From contig CAIVSG010000056.1 in assembly GCA_903908555.1 (NCBI GenBank), positions 1 through 33,673 on the forward strand: a stretch of DNA of 33,673 bases. The letters run 5' to 3'. Positions 1-8,953 of this stretch are shown piece by piece (the first letter of the stretch is position 1; every line of letters begins with the position of its first letter). Origin of the DNA: an uncultured Chlorobiaceae bacterium. GTDB taxonomy: Bacteria; Bacteroidota; Chlorobiia; Chlorobiales; Chlorobiaceae. Under the pieces are notes generated by a model. It made no database searches. It saw nothing but the letters and a program-made list of their open reading frames with translations, and was not told the origin of the DNA. The translations under genes were made by a program, and so were the position numbers.

Positions 1-19
1 AAACTTACAGATACGGAAC

Positions 20-1648
20 ATGCTGAGTTTAATTGTTTTTCTGCCCATTATTGCCGGACTGATTATTCTTGCCGTGCCTTCATCGCAAAAGCAGATAATC
101 AGAATTGTTTCATTGCTTGCGGCTCTTGCCCAGGGAGTGGTAGCAGTTCTGATCTGGCGAGCTTACGATCCCTCACTGCCTGGAATAACTGCTGGTCCCG
201 GAGGTAGTCCTCTCGGTTCGTTCCAGTTCGTTGAAAAACTGCCGTGGATCGGTCTGAAGCTTGGCGGTCTCGCCTCGCTGAACATCGAGTACTTCCTTGG
301 TGTTGACGGAATATCCGTTACCATGATCATCCTGACCGCGCTTGTTTCGGCCATAGGTGTTCTTTCAAGCTGGACCATCCAGAAACAGGTAAAAGGATAC
401 TTTATTCTTTACAACCTGCTCGCATCAGCGATGATGGGCTGTTTTGTAGCACTTGATTTCTTCCTGTTCTATGTGTTCTGGGAACTCATGCTGCTTCCTA
501 TGTACTTCCTCATTGGTATCTGGGGCGGTCCTAACCGAGAGTACGCAGCCATTAAGTTCTTCCTCTATACGCTCTTCGGCTCTGTCTTTATGCTGCTCGT
601 CATGATCGGCCTCTATTTCAGTGTTATCGATCCTGTCACCGGCAACCACACCTTCAGTCTTGTGGCAATGGCAAACCAGGCAAACTACATTCCGGACGCC
701 ATTCTCGGACCTCAAAATGCCATGTGGCGTTACATCGCCTTTGCGGTTCTCTTTGTAGGCTTTGCCATCAAGGTTCCGATGTTTCCGTTCCATACCTGGC
801 TGCCCGATGCTCACGTCGAAGCACCGACTCCTATTTCAGTTATTCTTGCCGGTGTGCTTCTGAAGCTCGGCACCTATGGGATGATGCGTATCAACTTCCC
901 GCTGTTCCCGGAAGTTTTCCATGCCTCCATGTACATTATCGGCATTTTCGGTGCCATTAATATTATCTATGGTGCCTTCTGCGCCCTCGCACAGCAGGAT
1001 CTTAAAAAGATGGTTGCATACTCATCCATCAGTCACATGGGCTATGTTCTTCTCGGTCTTGCAGCAGGCAACAGCGAAGGAATGGTTGGAGCACTCTACC
1101 AGATGTTCAACCACGGCACTATTACAGCCATGCTCTTCCTTCTTGTCGGAGTCATCTACGACCGTGCGCATACCCGCCAGATCGACAAATTCGGTGGCCT
1201 TGCATCCTACATGCCAGTCTATACAGCTATTGTGACTGTTGCATGGTTTGCATCCCTTGGTCTTCCTGGCCTCAGCGGATTTATTTCCGAAGCATTAGTC
1301 TTTGTTGGTGCATTCAGCTCCATAACAACTCGCCCAATCGCTATGGTCGCAGTGCTTGGTATTCTTTTCGGCGCCGCCTATCTGCTCTGGTCGTTGCAGA
1401 GGGTATTCCTTGGAAAGCGAAAGCCCGATGCAGCTTATGATCTTGAAATAGGTGCAGACGGTCACGAACACATTCATTTCCACGACTGGAAAGGCAAAAT
1501 TGACCTTGATGCACGCGAACTCACTATGCTTGTGCCGCTTGTTGTCATCACCATTTTCCTTGGCATCTATCCGATGCCCGTGCTTGGCATGATAACCTCA
1601 AGTGTTAACAAGCTTGTTGAAGTGCTCACACCGCTGGCGATCAGGTAG
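20..1648 (+). CDS. nuoM: NADH-quinone oxidoreductase subunit M (complex I)
   Basis: 542-residue, very hydrophobic antiporter-like subunit of the membrane arm of complex I, which couples quinone reduction to proton pumping. Seen in the sequence: the conserved glutamate of the WELMLLPMYF segment (about E155, equivalent to the essential TM5 glutamate of the family), the AIKVPMFPFHTWLPDAH segment (lysine about 251) followed by VEAPTP and KLGTYG. A His-rich loop (about residues 478-492) precedes the last membrane helices. Length and motifs are normal for NuoM. It is followed after 52 bp by nuoN, so it is probably the penultimate gene of a nuo operon beginning outside the window. Green sulfur bacteria are known to have an 11-subunit complex I without NuoEFG; that part cannot be checked here. 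Its 3' end has ordinary mixed codon use, unlike nuoN. Confidence 0.97.
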   Translation: MLSLIVFLPIIAGLIILAVPSSQKQIIRIVSLLAALAQGVVAVLIWRAYDPSLPGITAGPGGSPLGSFQFVEKLPWIGLKLGGLASLNIEYFLGVDGISVTMIILTALVSAIGVLSSWTIQKQVKGYFILYNLLASAMMGCFVALDFFLFYVFWELMLLPMYFLIGIWGGPNREYAAIKFFLYTLFGSVFMLLVMIGLYFSVIDPVTGNHTFSLVAMANQANYIPDAILGPQNAMWRYIAFAVLFVGFAIKVPMFPFHTWLPDAHVEAPTPISVILAGVLLKLGTYGMMRINFPLFPEVFHASMYIIGIFGAINIIYGAFCALAQQDLKKMVAYSSISHMGYVLLGLAAGNSEGMVGALYQMFNHGTITAMLFLLVGVIYDRAHTRQIDKFGGLASYMPVYTAIVTVAWFASLGLPGLSGFISEALVFVGAFSSITTRPIAMVAVLGILFGAAYLLWSLQRVFLGKRKPDAAYDLEIGADGHEHIHFHDWKGKIDLDARELTMLVPLVVITIFLGIYPMPVLGMITSSVNKLVEVLTPLAIR

Positions 1649-1700
1649 AGGTATATTTATTATTGTTAGAATGAGGTAAAAGTATAAACCGTAGAGAATT

Positions 1701-3233
1701 ATGTTCGAGCTGCCATCAGGTGCTGAAATTCAAAGTATCATCGCGAGTATTACGCTGAGCGCTGAATTCTTTATACCTGAACTATATCTGTCAGTGCTTT
1801 TTATGCTTCTGATCGTCATTGATCTGGTTGCTAAAGGCAAAAAAAACAATCTGCTCTCCATAACAACCCTTCTCGGGCTTGCGGGTAGCATATTCTTTAT
1901 TTTCAAGCAGCAGTTTATGCCTGCTGGCGAGCTCTTCTTCGGGATGTATGTTCTCGACGAATTTGCCATCTTCTTTAAATACTTCTTTGTCCTTTCCGGC
2001 ATGCTCGCCGTCATCATAACGATGGCTGACGACCAGTTTGAGAGTGAAGTGAAAAGTATGGGCGAGTACTACGCGCTCATTGTCGCGATGGTCATCGGCA
2101 TGATCATGATGGCATCATCAGCTGATATGATGATGATCTTCCTTTCCATGGAGCTCGTCAGTTTTTCGGCTTTCATTCTCACCGGCTATTTCAAGCGCAA
2201 CCCCCGCTCTTCCGAAGCTGCGCTGAAATATCTTGTCTACGGAGCGGTATCATCAGGCCTCATGGTCTATGGCTTTTCGCTTATCTACGGACTTACCGCA
2301 GAGACCAATCTCATCAATATCTCTTCCGCGCTCTCTCTGCATGGCTACGACCCCGTGGTGATGATTCTTGCAACACTTCTTGTTCTCGCCGGTTTTGGTT
2401 ACAAAATAGGCGCTGTGCCATTTCATTTCTGGGCACCGGATGTCTATGAAGGTGCACCAACACCCATCACAGCCTATCTCTCTGTAGCATCCAAAGCAGC
2501 AGGCTTTGCTCTTCTCATGCGCTTTTTCTATACAGCCGTACCGCATGGCGGACCGGTCTATGAGGATATTCTTGGTCTCAACTGGGTATCGCTGCTCATC
2601 ATTATCTCTGTCGCATCCATGATCTACGGCAACGTCGTAGCGCTCTGGCAGAAAAACGTTAAACGTCTGCTTGCATACTCATCCATTGCCCATGCAGGCT
2701 ACCTCCTGCTCGGCGTCATTGTCATGGATGCGTTCGGTACACAGGCCACACTGCTCTACCTGCTCTCCTATTTTCTCATGAACTTCGGAGCCTTCTATGT
2801 TGTCATTCAGATAGCCAACAAAACCGGCAGCGAAAATCTCGAAGACTACCGCGGCCTCGGCAAAAAAATGCCACTGGCCGGCGCAGCACTAACCGTATTC
2901 CTGATCTCACTCGTAGGTCTTCCACCGACCTTCGGCTTCATCGGCAAACTGATGATCTTCTCCGCACTGCTATCCAAAGGCTCAATCTACCTCTGGATCG
3001 CCCTCATCGGCATCATGACAAGCGTGATCTCCCTCTACTACTACATGCTGATTCCCCTCAACATGTACCTCCGCGAATCACCCTCATCCGAAGAAAAAAA
3101 CATGAACCCCGGCTTCCTCCCAAACATCATCATGGCCGTCCTAATGTTCCTCACCATATACTTCGGCCTCTTCTTCCAGCCCCTGGCCGACTTCGCCAAA
3201 TACGGCTCAGCCCTCTTCGGCCTGAAACAGTAG
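1701..3233 (+). CDS. nuoN: NADH-quinone oxidoreductase subunit N (complex I)
   Basis: 510-residue polytopic subunit, the third antiporter-like protein of complex I. Visible family marks are FLSMELVSFSAFILTGY (glutamate about 151), the AALKYL lysine (about 176), the PFHFWAPDVYEGAPTP segment and the RLLAYSSIAHAGY segment. The start ATG has no strong ribosome-binding site; a GAGGT lies too far upstream to be certain. Two oddities mark the 3' end. The final CAG codon and the TAG stop are themselves the first heptamer of a repeat array that fills the following spacer. In addition the last 130 codons have only 3 T at third positions by hand count, against 29 in the first 90 codons. The protein nevertheless looks full length and intact. 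Confidence 0.96.
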   Translation: MFELPSGAEIQSIIASITLSAEFFIPELYLSVLFMLLIVIDLVAKGKKNNLLSITTLLGLAGSIFFIFKQQFMPAGELFFGMYVLDEFAIFFKYFFVLSGMLAVIITMADDQFESEVKSMGEYYALIVAMVIGMIMMASSADMMMIFLSMELVSFSAFILTGYFKRNPRSSEAALKYLVYGAVSSGLMVYGFSLIYGLTAETNLINISSALSLHGYDPVVMILATLLVLAGFGYKIGAVPFHFWAPDVYEGAPTPITAYLSVASKAAGFALLMRFFYTAVPHGGPVYEDILGLNWVSLLIIISVASMIYGNVVALWQKNVKRLLAYSSIAHAGYLLLGVIVMDAFGTQATLLYLLSYFLMNFGAFYVVIQIANKTGSENLEDYRGLGKKMPLAGAALTVFLISLVGLPPTFGFIGKLMIFSALLSKGSIYLWIALIGIMTSVISLYYYMLIPLNMYLRESPSSEEKNMNPGFLPNIIMAVLMFLTIYFGLFFQPLADFAKYGSALFGLKQ

Positions 3234-3540
3234 GCAGTCAGCAGTAGGCAGTAGGCAGTAGGCAGTCAGCACCGCTCAGTATTTCAAGAGCCGCCAACTG
3301 CCCACTGCCCCCTTCGTCTTCTTCGCTCAGAGCACCCAGCACCCAGCACTCAGCACTCAGCACCCAGCACTCCGAAACCTGCCCACTGCCCACTGCCCAC
3401 CGCCCCCTTCGTCATCTTCGCTCAGAGCACCCAGCACTCAGCACTCAGCACTCAGCACTCAGCACTCAGCACTCCGAAACCTGCCAACCGCCCACTGCCC
3501 ACTGCCCACTGCTTTCACTCAGCACTCTCATCCCTCATCC
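3229..3540. repeat. heptanucleotide repeat spacer after nuoN
   Basis: Six heptamers of AGTAGGC/AGTCAGC type run from 3229 to 3270, starting inside the last codon of nuoN. They are followed by mixed blocks of GCCCACT and CAGCACT/CAGCACC units. A segment around 3293-3345 (CCCCTTCGTCTTCTTCGCTC and flanks) recurs about 98 bp later (around 3391-3440), so part of the spacer is itself duplicated. There is no credible coding sequence. Confidence 0.9.
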
Positions 3541-3895
3541 TGCCAGCAGAAATCGCGTTGAATTGGCTAGTTTTATATATATTATATACAAGCGTATAGA
3601 CTTCCTATTCCGGGAAATTCTTTAAAGAAGCGATTGAAAAAATGACTTCATTTACAACATCTTCCCCTGTTATGATTGTCAAAAAAAAATAAGTTGAAAG
3701 AGGTCTGTTAACTTGTATTTGAGATGTAAAAAACTTATAATTAAAGCCTAAAAAGCTAATATTAATGCGGTTAGAGTCTCTAGCTTCATTCCGGCATGTT
3801 TTTGGTACTTCTAACTCTTCATTCATCTTCAATTGTGACTGAAGGCAGCGAAGCTTTTCCCTTTACTGTATTCAAATGCCATTAACCGTTCATCT
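3541..3895 (+). other. non-coding leader region before the export gene
   Basis: 355 bp between the repeat block and the export gene. It is AT-rich and free of heptamers. A possible sigma-70-like promoter is TTGAAT at 3558 with TATTAT about 16 bp later near 3580, but the match is weak and more than 300 bp from the start codon. A 75-codon reading frame on the minus strand (3605-3832) has no recognisable family and is not called as a gene. Confidence 0.35.
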
Positions 3896-5779
3896 ATGCG
3901 TTATTCTCATCTTGTTGCTGCATGTTATTTGTTCCTTCTCCCATTCTCCGCGCTGGCTGCTGAAAGTTCAGGGCTGGGATCAGCAGCACCAACAGGAACT
4001 ACTGGTGTAGGATCGACCACTTCAGTATCAGCCCAAACAGGTAATCCATCGATAACCACACCTCTGTCTGAATCTCGTGGATCACATGTCTCTTCAGAAG
4101 AACGTGAACCACTTGCGTCGGGTCAGGCTTTTAAAACAAACAGCTCCTTTCAAACCTATGTAGAAAGTTCTACCGGCAAAGCACTTGAAGTATTTGGCCG
4201 TGACCTCTTTCGCAATGTTCCCAGTACCTTCGCACCACTAGGTACCGTACAAGTCAATGCTGACTATGTTATCGGCCCTGGAGATGCATTGCAGATTCGC
4301 GGCTGGGGTATGGTGGATATAGATGTTAATGCAACGGTCAGTCGTAGTGGTGAAATCTATTTGCCTCGTGTTGGATCAGTAAAAGTTGCCGGTGTTAAAT
4401 ATCGTGACCTGCAGGGCTACCTTAAAAAAGCAGTTGGTAAAATATTCAAGAGCTTCGAACTGAGCGCCAGCATTTCTCAGACTCGCAGCGTCCAGGTCTA
4501 TGTAGTCGGCCATGCCTTAAGACCCGGGTCATACAATCTGAGTGCAATGAGCACGCTCCTCAACGCTCTCTTTACATCTGGTGGGCCATCGGTGACAGGG
4601 AGTATGCGCAACATCAAACTGAAGAGGGGAGGCGAGTCAATTGTATCCTTTGATCTCTATGACATTCTGCTTCACGGCGATAAATCCTCCGACTTAGGCC
4701 TACATGATGGTGATGTCATATATATCCCGGCAGTTGGCCCGCAGTTTGCATTGCTTGGTGATGTTAAAAAACCAGCCATTTTTGAACTGAAACAAAAGGC
4801 CTCAATTGCCGAAATAGTGAGCTGGGCAGGGGGATTTGAGTCCTCAGCTGGATTGAAAAATGTTATAGTTGAAAAGAATATTGCCAATCAATTCCAGACT
4901 ATTGCTGAGCTGCAGGCAGACTGGTCATCGATAGAAAAAAGCCTTGCACAGCTTGAGGTTCAGCCAACTGATATCATCCGTGTCTTTGCACCCGGTTCAA
5001 TTCCGTTGGAAGTCAAAATAGAGCGATCGTTTGTCCGCGTCGATGGAGCAGTAAAGCACAGCGGGGTTTTTGAACTCAAAAAAGGCGAAACACTCGAGCA
5101 GCTTATCTCTCGTACAGGTGGTATTACTGACCATGGCTACATCTTTGGAACGAAGCTGACTCGCGAAAGCGTCAGAATCCAGCAGCAAGCGAAAATGAAT
5201 GAAGTTGTTGATCGCTACGAAAAAGATATACAAACAAATGCCAAGCAAAGGCTTAATGGCCAGAGTGATCCCGCGCAGGCCGCCCAGATTGCAGCTGAAC
5301 TGGAAATGCAACGCAGTCTGTTGGCAAAACTGCGATCTGTCAAATCTGAGGGACGTATTGTCCTCAACCTTAAAAATTCTCATGCTATAGTAACTGATCT
5401 GCCCGAACTTCCACTCCAGGATGGCGATACGGTCTATATCCCTCAAAAACCCGGAACGGTAGAAGTTTTAGGTGCAGTCTATCAACAGAACTCCATTATA
5501 TATCAGCCTGATCGCAACGTCAGCTACTACCTCACCTTAGCCGGAGGAGTAAGCAGCACAGGCGAAAAATCAGAGCTCTACCGAATCTGCGCCGACGGAA
5601 CCGTACGAAGCAACCGCACCAGTGGCATGGGAGGCAAAGTCAACCCCGGCGACGCCATAGTAGTCCCCGAAAAAATCCAAAGAGGCCAAACCTTCATGCA
5701 AAGCCTGAAAGACTGGACCAGCATCCTCTACCAATTCGGCCTAGGCGCCGCCGGCCTCGCCACCCTTAAAACGCTATAA
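3896..5779 (+). CDS. polysaccharide export outer-membrane protein with SLBB domains
   Basis: 627 residues. A signal peptide of about 22 residues ends in ALA-AES with no lipobox cysteine, so it is probably not a lipoprotein as Wza is. A Ser/Thr-rich linker follows. The poly-export domain begins with [15 protein letters not shown] (about 124-138) and is followed by repeated SLBB-like units around [35 protein letters not shown] and [13 protein letters not shown] hydrophobic C-terminus ([11 protein letters not shown]) could anchor it. By family knowledge it forms the outer-membrane or periplasmic conduit for capsule or exopolysaccharide, working with the Wzz-type protein encoded at 7782. It opens the polysaccharide locus. 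The last 82 codons have nearly all third positions A or C (2 T, and 3 G apart from ATG/TGG), unlike the middle of the gene. A repeat array starts 4 bp after the stop. Confidence 0.9.
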   Translation: MRYSHLVAACYLFLLPFSALAAESSGLGSAAPTGTTGVGSTTSVSAQTGNPSITTPLSESRGSHVSSEEREPLASGQAFKTNSSFQTYVESSTGKALEVFGRDLFRNVPSTFAPLGTVQVNADYVIGPGDALQIRGWGMVDIDVNATVSRSGEIYLPRVGSVKVAGVKYRDLQGYLKKAVGKIFKSFELSASISQTRSVQVYVVGHALRPGSYNLSAMSTLLNALFTSGGPSVTGSMRNIKLKRGGESIVSFDLYDILLHGDKSSDLGLHDGDVIYIPAVGPQFALLGDVKKPAIFELKQKASIAEIVSWAGGFESSAGLKNVIVEKNIANQFQTIAELQADWSSIEKSLAQLEVQPTDIIRVFAPGSIPLEVKIERSFVRVDGAVKHSGVFELKKGETLEQLISRTGGITDHGYIFGTKLTRESVRIQQQAKMNEVVDRYEKDIQTNAKQRLNGQSDPAQAAQIAAELEMQRSLLAKLRSVKSEGRIVLNLKNSHAIVTDLPELPLQDGDTVYIPQKPGTVEVLGAVYQQNSIIYQPDRNVSYYLTLAGGVSSTGEKSELYRICADGTVRSNRTSGMGGKVNPGDAIVVPEKIQRGQTFMQSLKDWTSILYQFGLGAAGLATLKTL

Positions 5780-5783
5780 AAAA

Positions 5784-6030
5784 AGTAGGCAGTATGCAGT
5801 CAGCAGTAGGCAGTCAGCAGTAGGCAGTAGGCAGTCAGCAGTAGGCAGTAGGCAGTCAGCAAAAATCTGCCATCCCAACCAAAGGGAGGGATCTATAAAA
5901 ACCAAAACCCCAAGCCCATAACGTCATCATCTTCCACTGCCAACTGTTATATATTGCCAACTGCCAACTGCCCACTGCCAACTATTTTTTCTCAGCACTC
6001 AGCACTCAGCACTCTCTTTCTTCACTCGGC
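5784..6030. repeat. heptanucleotide repeat spacer after the export gene
   Basis: Eleven contiguous heptamers (AGTAGGC, AGTCAGC, one AGTATGC) occupy 5784-5860. About 95 bp later comes the opposed type GCCAACT/GCCCACT (5956-5983), then CAGCACT units and a pyrimidine-rich tail. The left block is close to the reverse complement of the right block (six of seven bases per unit), so a long imperfect stem is possible. Confidence 0.88.
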
Positions 6031-6107
6031 CCTTTCTTTCCGAACTTGGTAATTGTTAGTTTTCTTTGTAAGATATCCTTGTTTCCTTACCGTAATGAGT
6101 TAATGAT

Positions 6108-6335
6108 ATGCTAGCTAAAATCACCAGTAAGAATCAATTGACCTTACCAAAATCTATCATAACCTCAATTGCTAAAACAGATTATTTCGAAGTAGCAGTT
6201 GAGAATGGTCGCATCATGCTTACCCCCGTCCGTATTCAGCAGGCTGATGCAGTACGTGCCAAATTAGAAACTTTGGGTATTAATGATCATGATGTTCAGG
6301 ACGCTACACAGTGGGCAAGAAAAACACAAGCCTGA
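6108..6335 (+). CDS. AbrB/MazE-type antitoxin
   Basis: 75 residues. The N-terminus (MLAKITSKNQLTLPKSI) is the typical swapped-hairpin beta-barrel DNA-binding domain of the AbrB/MazE/SpoVT family, with the usual K-x-Q-[VL]-T-[IL]-P-K pattern. The C-terminal half would bind the toxin. It overlaps the PIN-domain gene by 25 bp in another frame, which indicates translational coupling of a toxin-antitoxin pair. By family knowledge it would neutralise the partner nuclease and repress its own promoter, which would lie in the AT-rich 6031-6107 segment. It is embedded between two repeat spacers inside the polysaccharide locus. Confidence 0.82.
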   Translation: MLAKITSKNQLTLPKSIITSIAKTDYFEVAVENGRIMLTPVRIQQADAVRAKLETLGINDHDVQDATQWARKTQA

Positions 6336-6754
6336 GCTATCGAATAGTACTTGATACGAACTGCATTATCTCTGCACTGATATTTTCAAGGGGAAAGATG
6401 GCATGGTTGCGCCATAGCTGGCAATCCGGATCTATCATTCCATTAGTCAGCAAGGAAACGGTCACTGAATTATTGAAAGTGTTGACCTATCCAAAATTCA
6501 AGCTTACAAAAAAAGAGCAATCTTTATTACTGGCCGATTTTCTGCCCTACGTTGAAACAGTCACCACGCGTGAGGTGCCACGTAACCTACCGGTAATTAG
6601 AGATAAAGCAGATCAAATATTTATAACACTGGCAGTAGTGGCCAAAGCGGATGCTTTAGTCACTGGCGACAACGATCTTCTAATTATCAAGGATAGCTTT
6701 AAAACACCGCCAATCATGACCCTCACCGAATTTGAGCAATGGCAAAAAAGCTAA
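6311..6754 (+). CDS. PIN-domain toxin (putative endoribonuclease)
   Basis: 147 residues with a GTG start inside the antitoxin gene; the reading frame and the RIVLDTN motif support this start. PIN-family acidic residues are all visible: D15 (VLDTN), E53 (VTELL), D98/D101 (IRDKADQIF) and D120/D122 (TGDNDLL). The order and length match the PIN-family toxins of COG1569 type. The family cleaves RNA when not bound by antitoxin. The gene appears intact. The pair may be a stability module with no role in polysaccharide synthesis. Confidence 0.82.
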   Translation: MGKKNTSLSYRIVLDTNCIISALIFSRGKMAWLRHSWQSGSIIPLVSKETVTELLKVLTYPKFKLTKKEQSLLLADFLPYVETVTTREVPRNLPVIRDKADQIFITLAVVAKADALVTGDNDLLIIKDSFKTPPIMTLTEFEQWQKS

Positions 6755-6769
6755 TCGCACTCATCACTT

Positions 6770-6990
6770 TCTTTCTCAGCCCAGCAAACTGATTTCCTTG
6801 CCAACTGCCCACTGCCAACTGTTTTTTCTCAGCACACAGCACTCAGCACACAGCACTTTTTTTCCACTCAGCACTCTCTTTCACACCCCATCAAACTGTT
6901 TTAATTGCCAACTGCCCACTGCCAACTGCCAATTGCCAACTGCCAACTGCCAACTATTTTTTCTCACCCCTCAGCCCTCGTTACTTTCTT
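6770..6990. repeat. heptanucleotide and CAGCACT repeat spacer between the TA modules
   Basis: GCCAACT/GCCCACT blocks (about 6800-6822 and 6905-6953) flank a CAGCACT/CAGCACA block. The module order, GCCAACT then TATTTTTTCTC or TGTTTTTTCTC then CAGCACT then TCTTTC, repeats that of 5956-6030 and 7706-7780. The string AACTGTTTTAATTGCCAACT near 6894 occurs again near 7693. Reading frames across it only encode the repeats. Confidence 0.88.
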
Positions 6991-7020
6991 TCTCAGGAAT
7001 ATCTATAAAGGGGATTGTTT

Positions 7021-7254
7021 ATGTTGCAAAGTTATGAAGCCATATACGAACATGGAGCTATGAGATGGTTAGGCGACAAGCCTCCCGTCAAGCAAGCACA
7101 CGTCATCGTAACAATTCTTCCAGAAAAGGATGAAGGTTCGATTACGTCACAAACACTAAATCAGCCATCAACACTTATAGCAGGAAAAGGTTCAATACAA
7201 GGTGAAATTATTACCCCAATAATTCCAGAAAAAGACTGGAACTGTCTAACATGA
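7021..7254 (+). CDS. small antitoxin, DUF104/VapB-like
   Basis: 77 residues from the ATG at 7021, chosen because an AAAGGGG ribosome-binding site lies about 7 bp upstream; an in-frame TTG 6 bp earlier is less likely. The N-terminus (YEAIYEHGAMRWL) resembles the AF2212-like (DUF104) antitoxin start and the end resembles VapB-type tails that contact PIN toxins. It overlaps the next gene by 4 bp (ATGA), the usual arrangement for coupled antitoxin and toxin. It is intact although its toxin is broken. Confidence 0.7.
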   Translation: MLQSYEAIYEHGAMRWLGDKPPVKQAHVIVTILPEKDEGSITSQTLNQPSTLIAGKGSIQGEIITPIIPEKDWNCLT

Positions 7255-7646
7255 TTTTACTTGATACCCATATCTGGGTTAAATGGATTATTAACGGCAA
7301 TCAAGATCTATCAGAAAAAATTGTAACTGCCATGAAACTCGATACTCATCTTGCAGTTTCTGCAATATCATGTATGGAGGTTTCATTGCTGGAAAAACGA
7401 GGGCGCCTTCAGCTACCGCTTTCAGTTAAAGACTGGTTAAAAGAAGCGCTCTAAAATTCAGGAGTAGAATCACTTCCAGTTCCCTGCGAAATAATGCATA
7501 AAGCAGTCACACTTCCCGATATTCATCAGGATCCAGCAGACAGAATTATTATCGCAACATCAATTCTTTACAATGCCAAATTAGCAAGTATAGACTCACT
7601 ATTTCCAAACTATAAAGAACTGCAAGGGCGCCTCCTTGGCAAATAA
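7251..7646 (+). pseudogene. VapC-like PIN toxin interrupted by an in-frame TAA
   Basis: The frame opening at 7251 reads MILLDTHIWVKWI, then SAISCMEVSLLEKRGRLQLP, and meets a TAA stop at 7452-7454 after WLKEAL. Continuing in the same frame, with no shift, gives NSGVESLPVPCEIM, the PIN signature HQDPADRIIIATS and LASIDSLFPNY, up to TAA at 7644-7646. The total of 131 codons is the normal size for this VapC subfamily (COG3744-like). One nonsense codon therefore separates D5 and E43 from the third and fourth acidic positions. The shortened 67-residue product would lack a complete active site. Readthrough is possible but nothing indicates it. Confidence 0.85.
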
Positions 7647-7677
7647 AAACAGCTTAGTTTTTCTATACACACCCCAA

Positions 7678-7781
7678 TATCTAAGCCCAGCCAACTGTTT
7701 TAATTGCCAACTGCCCACTGCCCACTGCCAACTATTTTTTCTCAGCACTCAGCACTCTCTTTCCACTCATCACTTTCTTTC
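7678..7781. repeat. short repeat spacer before the Wzz-type gene
   Basis: Contains GCCAACT/GCCCACT units (7704-7732), TATTTTTTCTC, CAGCACT units and TCTTTCCACTC. It ends one base before the ATG at 7782, leaving no room for a Shine-Dalgarno sequence. It copies the module seen at 5956-6030. Confidence 0.85.
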
Positions 7782-8951
7782 ATGCCAGAGAAACCCATTA
7801 CTAAGAGTCATACCGACGACGAAATCAGTCTCATAGATCTCGCCATCACCCTCGCCAAACACAAAAAAGTAATAATAGGCGCCCCGCTCATCGTCGCTGT
7901 AATTACAGCAATAATCAGTTTTATCATCCCCCCAACCTATACCGCAACAACGCAAATAATGCCACCCCAGCAGCAATCCGGAGCATCCGCACTGCTCGGG
8001 CAGCTTGGCGCCCTCAGCAGTCTAGCCGGAGCTTCAGGAGGCTTAAAAAATCCTAACGACCTCTACGTCGCCATGCTTAAAAGCTGCACAGTAAGCGACA
8101 ACCTGATCAGTCGTTTCAAACTGCAGGCGGTGTATGAAACAAAGTTTCCAAGCGAAACCCGTAAAGCTCTCGCAAAAGCCAGTGTTATCACATCCGGTAA
8201 AGAAGGTCTTATTGCTGTCCAAGTAGAAGATGAAGACCCAAAACGAGCAGCAGCGATAGCCAATGGCTATGTTGAAGAACTGCAGAAATTGACTCAGGTA
8301 CTTGCTGTCACAGAAGCATCACAACGCCGCCTCTTTTTTGAAAAACAGCTTTTCCAAGCAAAACAAGCCCTTGGTGATGCAGAAATATCCCTGAAACAGG
8401 TGCAGGAAAAAACCGGCCTTTTACAACTTGATGAACAGGCTAAAGCTCTTATCAAGGCAGGAGCAGAACTCAAAGGCCAGATTGCCATAAAAGAGGTTGA
8501 ACTCGGTGCCATACGCACCTTCGCCACCGGCAATAACCCCGACCTGGTCCGTACCCAGCAGGTAGTTGGTGGCATGCGTGCACAACTGGCAAAAATTGAA
8601 ACGGGCTCCGTATCCACAAGCAAAGCCCCAGAAGCCGGCCTTGAATACCTGCGAAAAGTGCGAAACCTCAAATACGCCGAAACCGTCTATGAGATACTCG
8701 CAAAACAGTTTGAAATGGCCAAAATCGACGAAGCCAAAGAAGGCTCAATGATTCAAGTCCTCGACAAAGCCCTTGTCCCGGATAGAAAGTCCAAGCCAAA
8801 GCGCGCCATGATGGTTCTATTATCAGCCATAGCCACAGGATTTCTAGCCATCCTCTACGCCTTCATAAAAGAAGCCCTGCAAAACGCCAAAAAAGACACC
8901 GAAACCGAAGCCCAACTAACAACCCTAAAAAAAACCCTCCGCTGGAACTAA
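7782..8951 (+). CDS. Wzz/GNVR-type polysaccharide chain-length protein
   Basis: 389 residues from the ATG at 7782. The open frame extends upstream to 7704, but those 26 codons only translate the repeat. A cytoplasmic N-terminus ([18 protein letters not shown]) leads into a first membrane helix (about 34-53), followed by [15 protein letters not shown], a periplasmic region rich in coiled coil, and a second helix near the C-terminus ([20 protein letters not shown]) after the usual proline- and lysine-rich approach. No tyrosine-kinase domain follows, so it is a Wzz/KpsE-like form rather than a full Wzc. Family role: sets polymer length with Wzy and bridges to the export protein. The last 44 codons have one T and one G (besides TGG) at third positions. 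A repeat array begins 2 bp after the stop. Confidence 0.9.
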   Translation: MPEKPITKSHTDDEISLIDLAITLAKHKKVIIGAPLIVAVITAIISFIIPPTYTATTQIMPPQQQSGASALLGQLGALSSLAGASGGLKNPNDLYVAMLKSCTVSDNLISRFKLQAVYETKFPSETRKALAKASVITSGKEGLIAVQVEDEDPKRAAAIANGYVEELQKLTQVLAVTEASQRRLFFEKQLFQAKQALGDAEISLKQVQEKTGLLQLDEQAKALIKAGAELKGQIAIKEVELGAIRTFATGNNPDLVRTQQVVGGMRAQLAKIETGSVSTSKAPEAGLEYLRKVRNLKYAETVYEILAKQFEMAKIDEAKEGSMIQVLDKALVPDRKSKPKRAMMVLLSAIATGFLAILYAFIKEALQNAKKDTETEAQLTTLKKTLRWN

Positions 8952-8953
8952 CC

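Noticed and set aside
3605-3832. 75-codon minus-strand frame in the export gene leader
   Set aside because: No motif, no clear ribosome-binding site and no recognisable family.
7452-7454. Recoded amino acid at the internal stop of the PIN gene
   Set aside because: The codon is TAA, which is not used for selenocysteine or pyrrolysine, and no recoding signal is visible.
7704-7781. N-terminal extension of the Wzz-type protein
   Set aside because: The 26 codons are repeat sequence; the natural cytoplasmic N-terminus starts at the ATG at 7782.
2841-8951. Diversity-generating retroelement as cause of the base-use shift
   Set aside because: The changes are mostly at third positions and involve both T and G, there is no reverse transcriptase or template repeat in the window, and such elements alter adenines in a short variable region.
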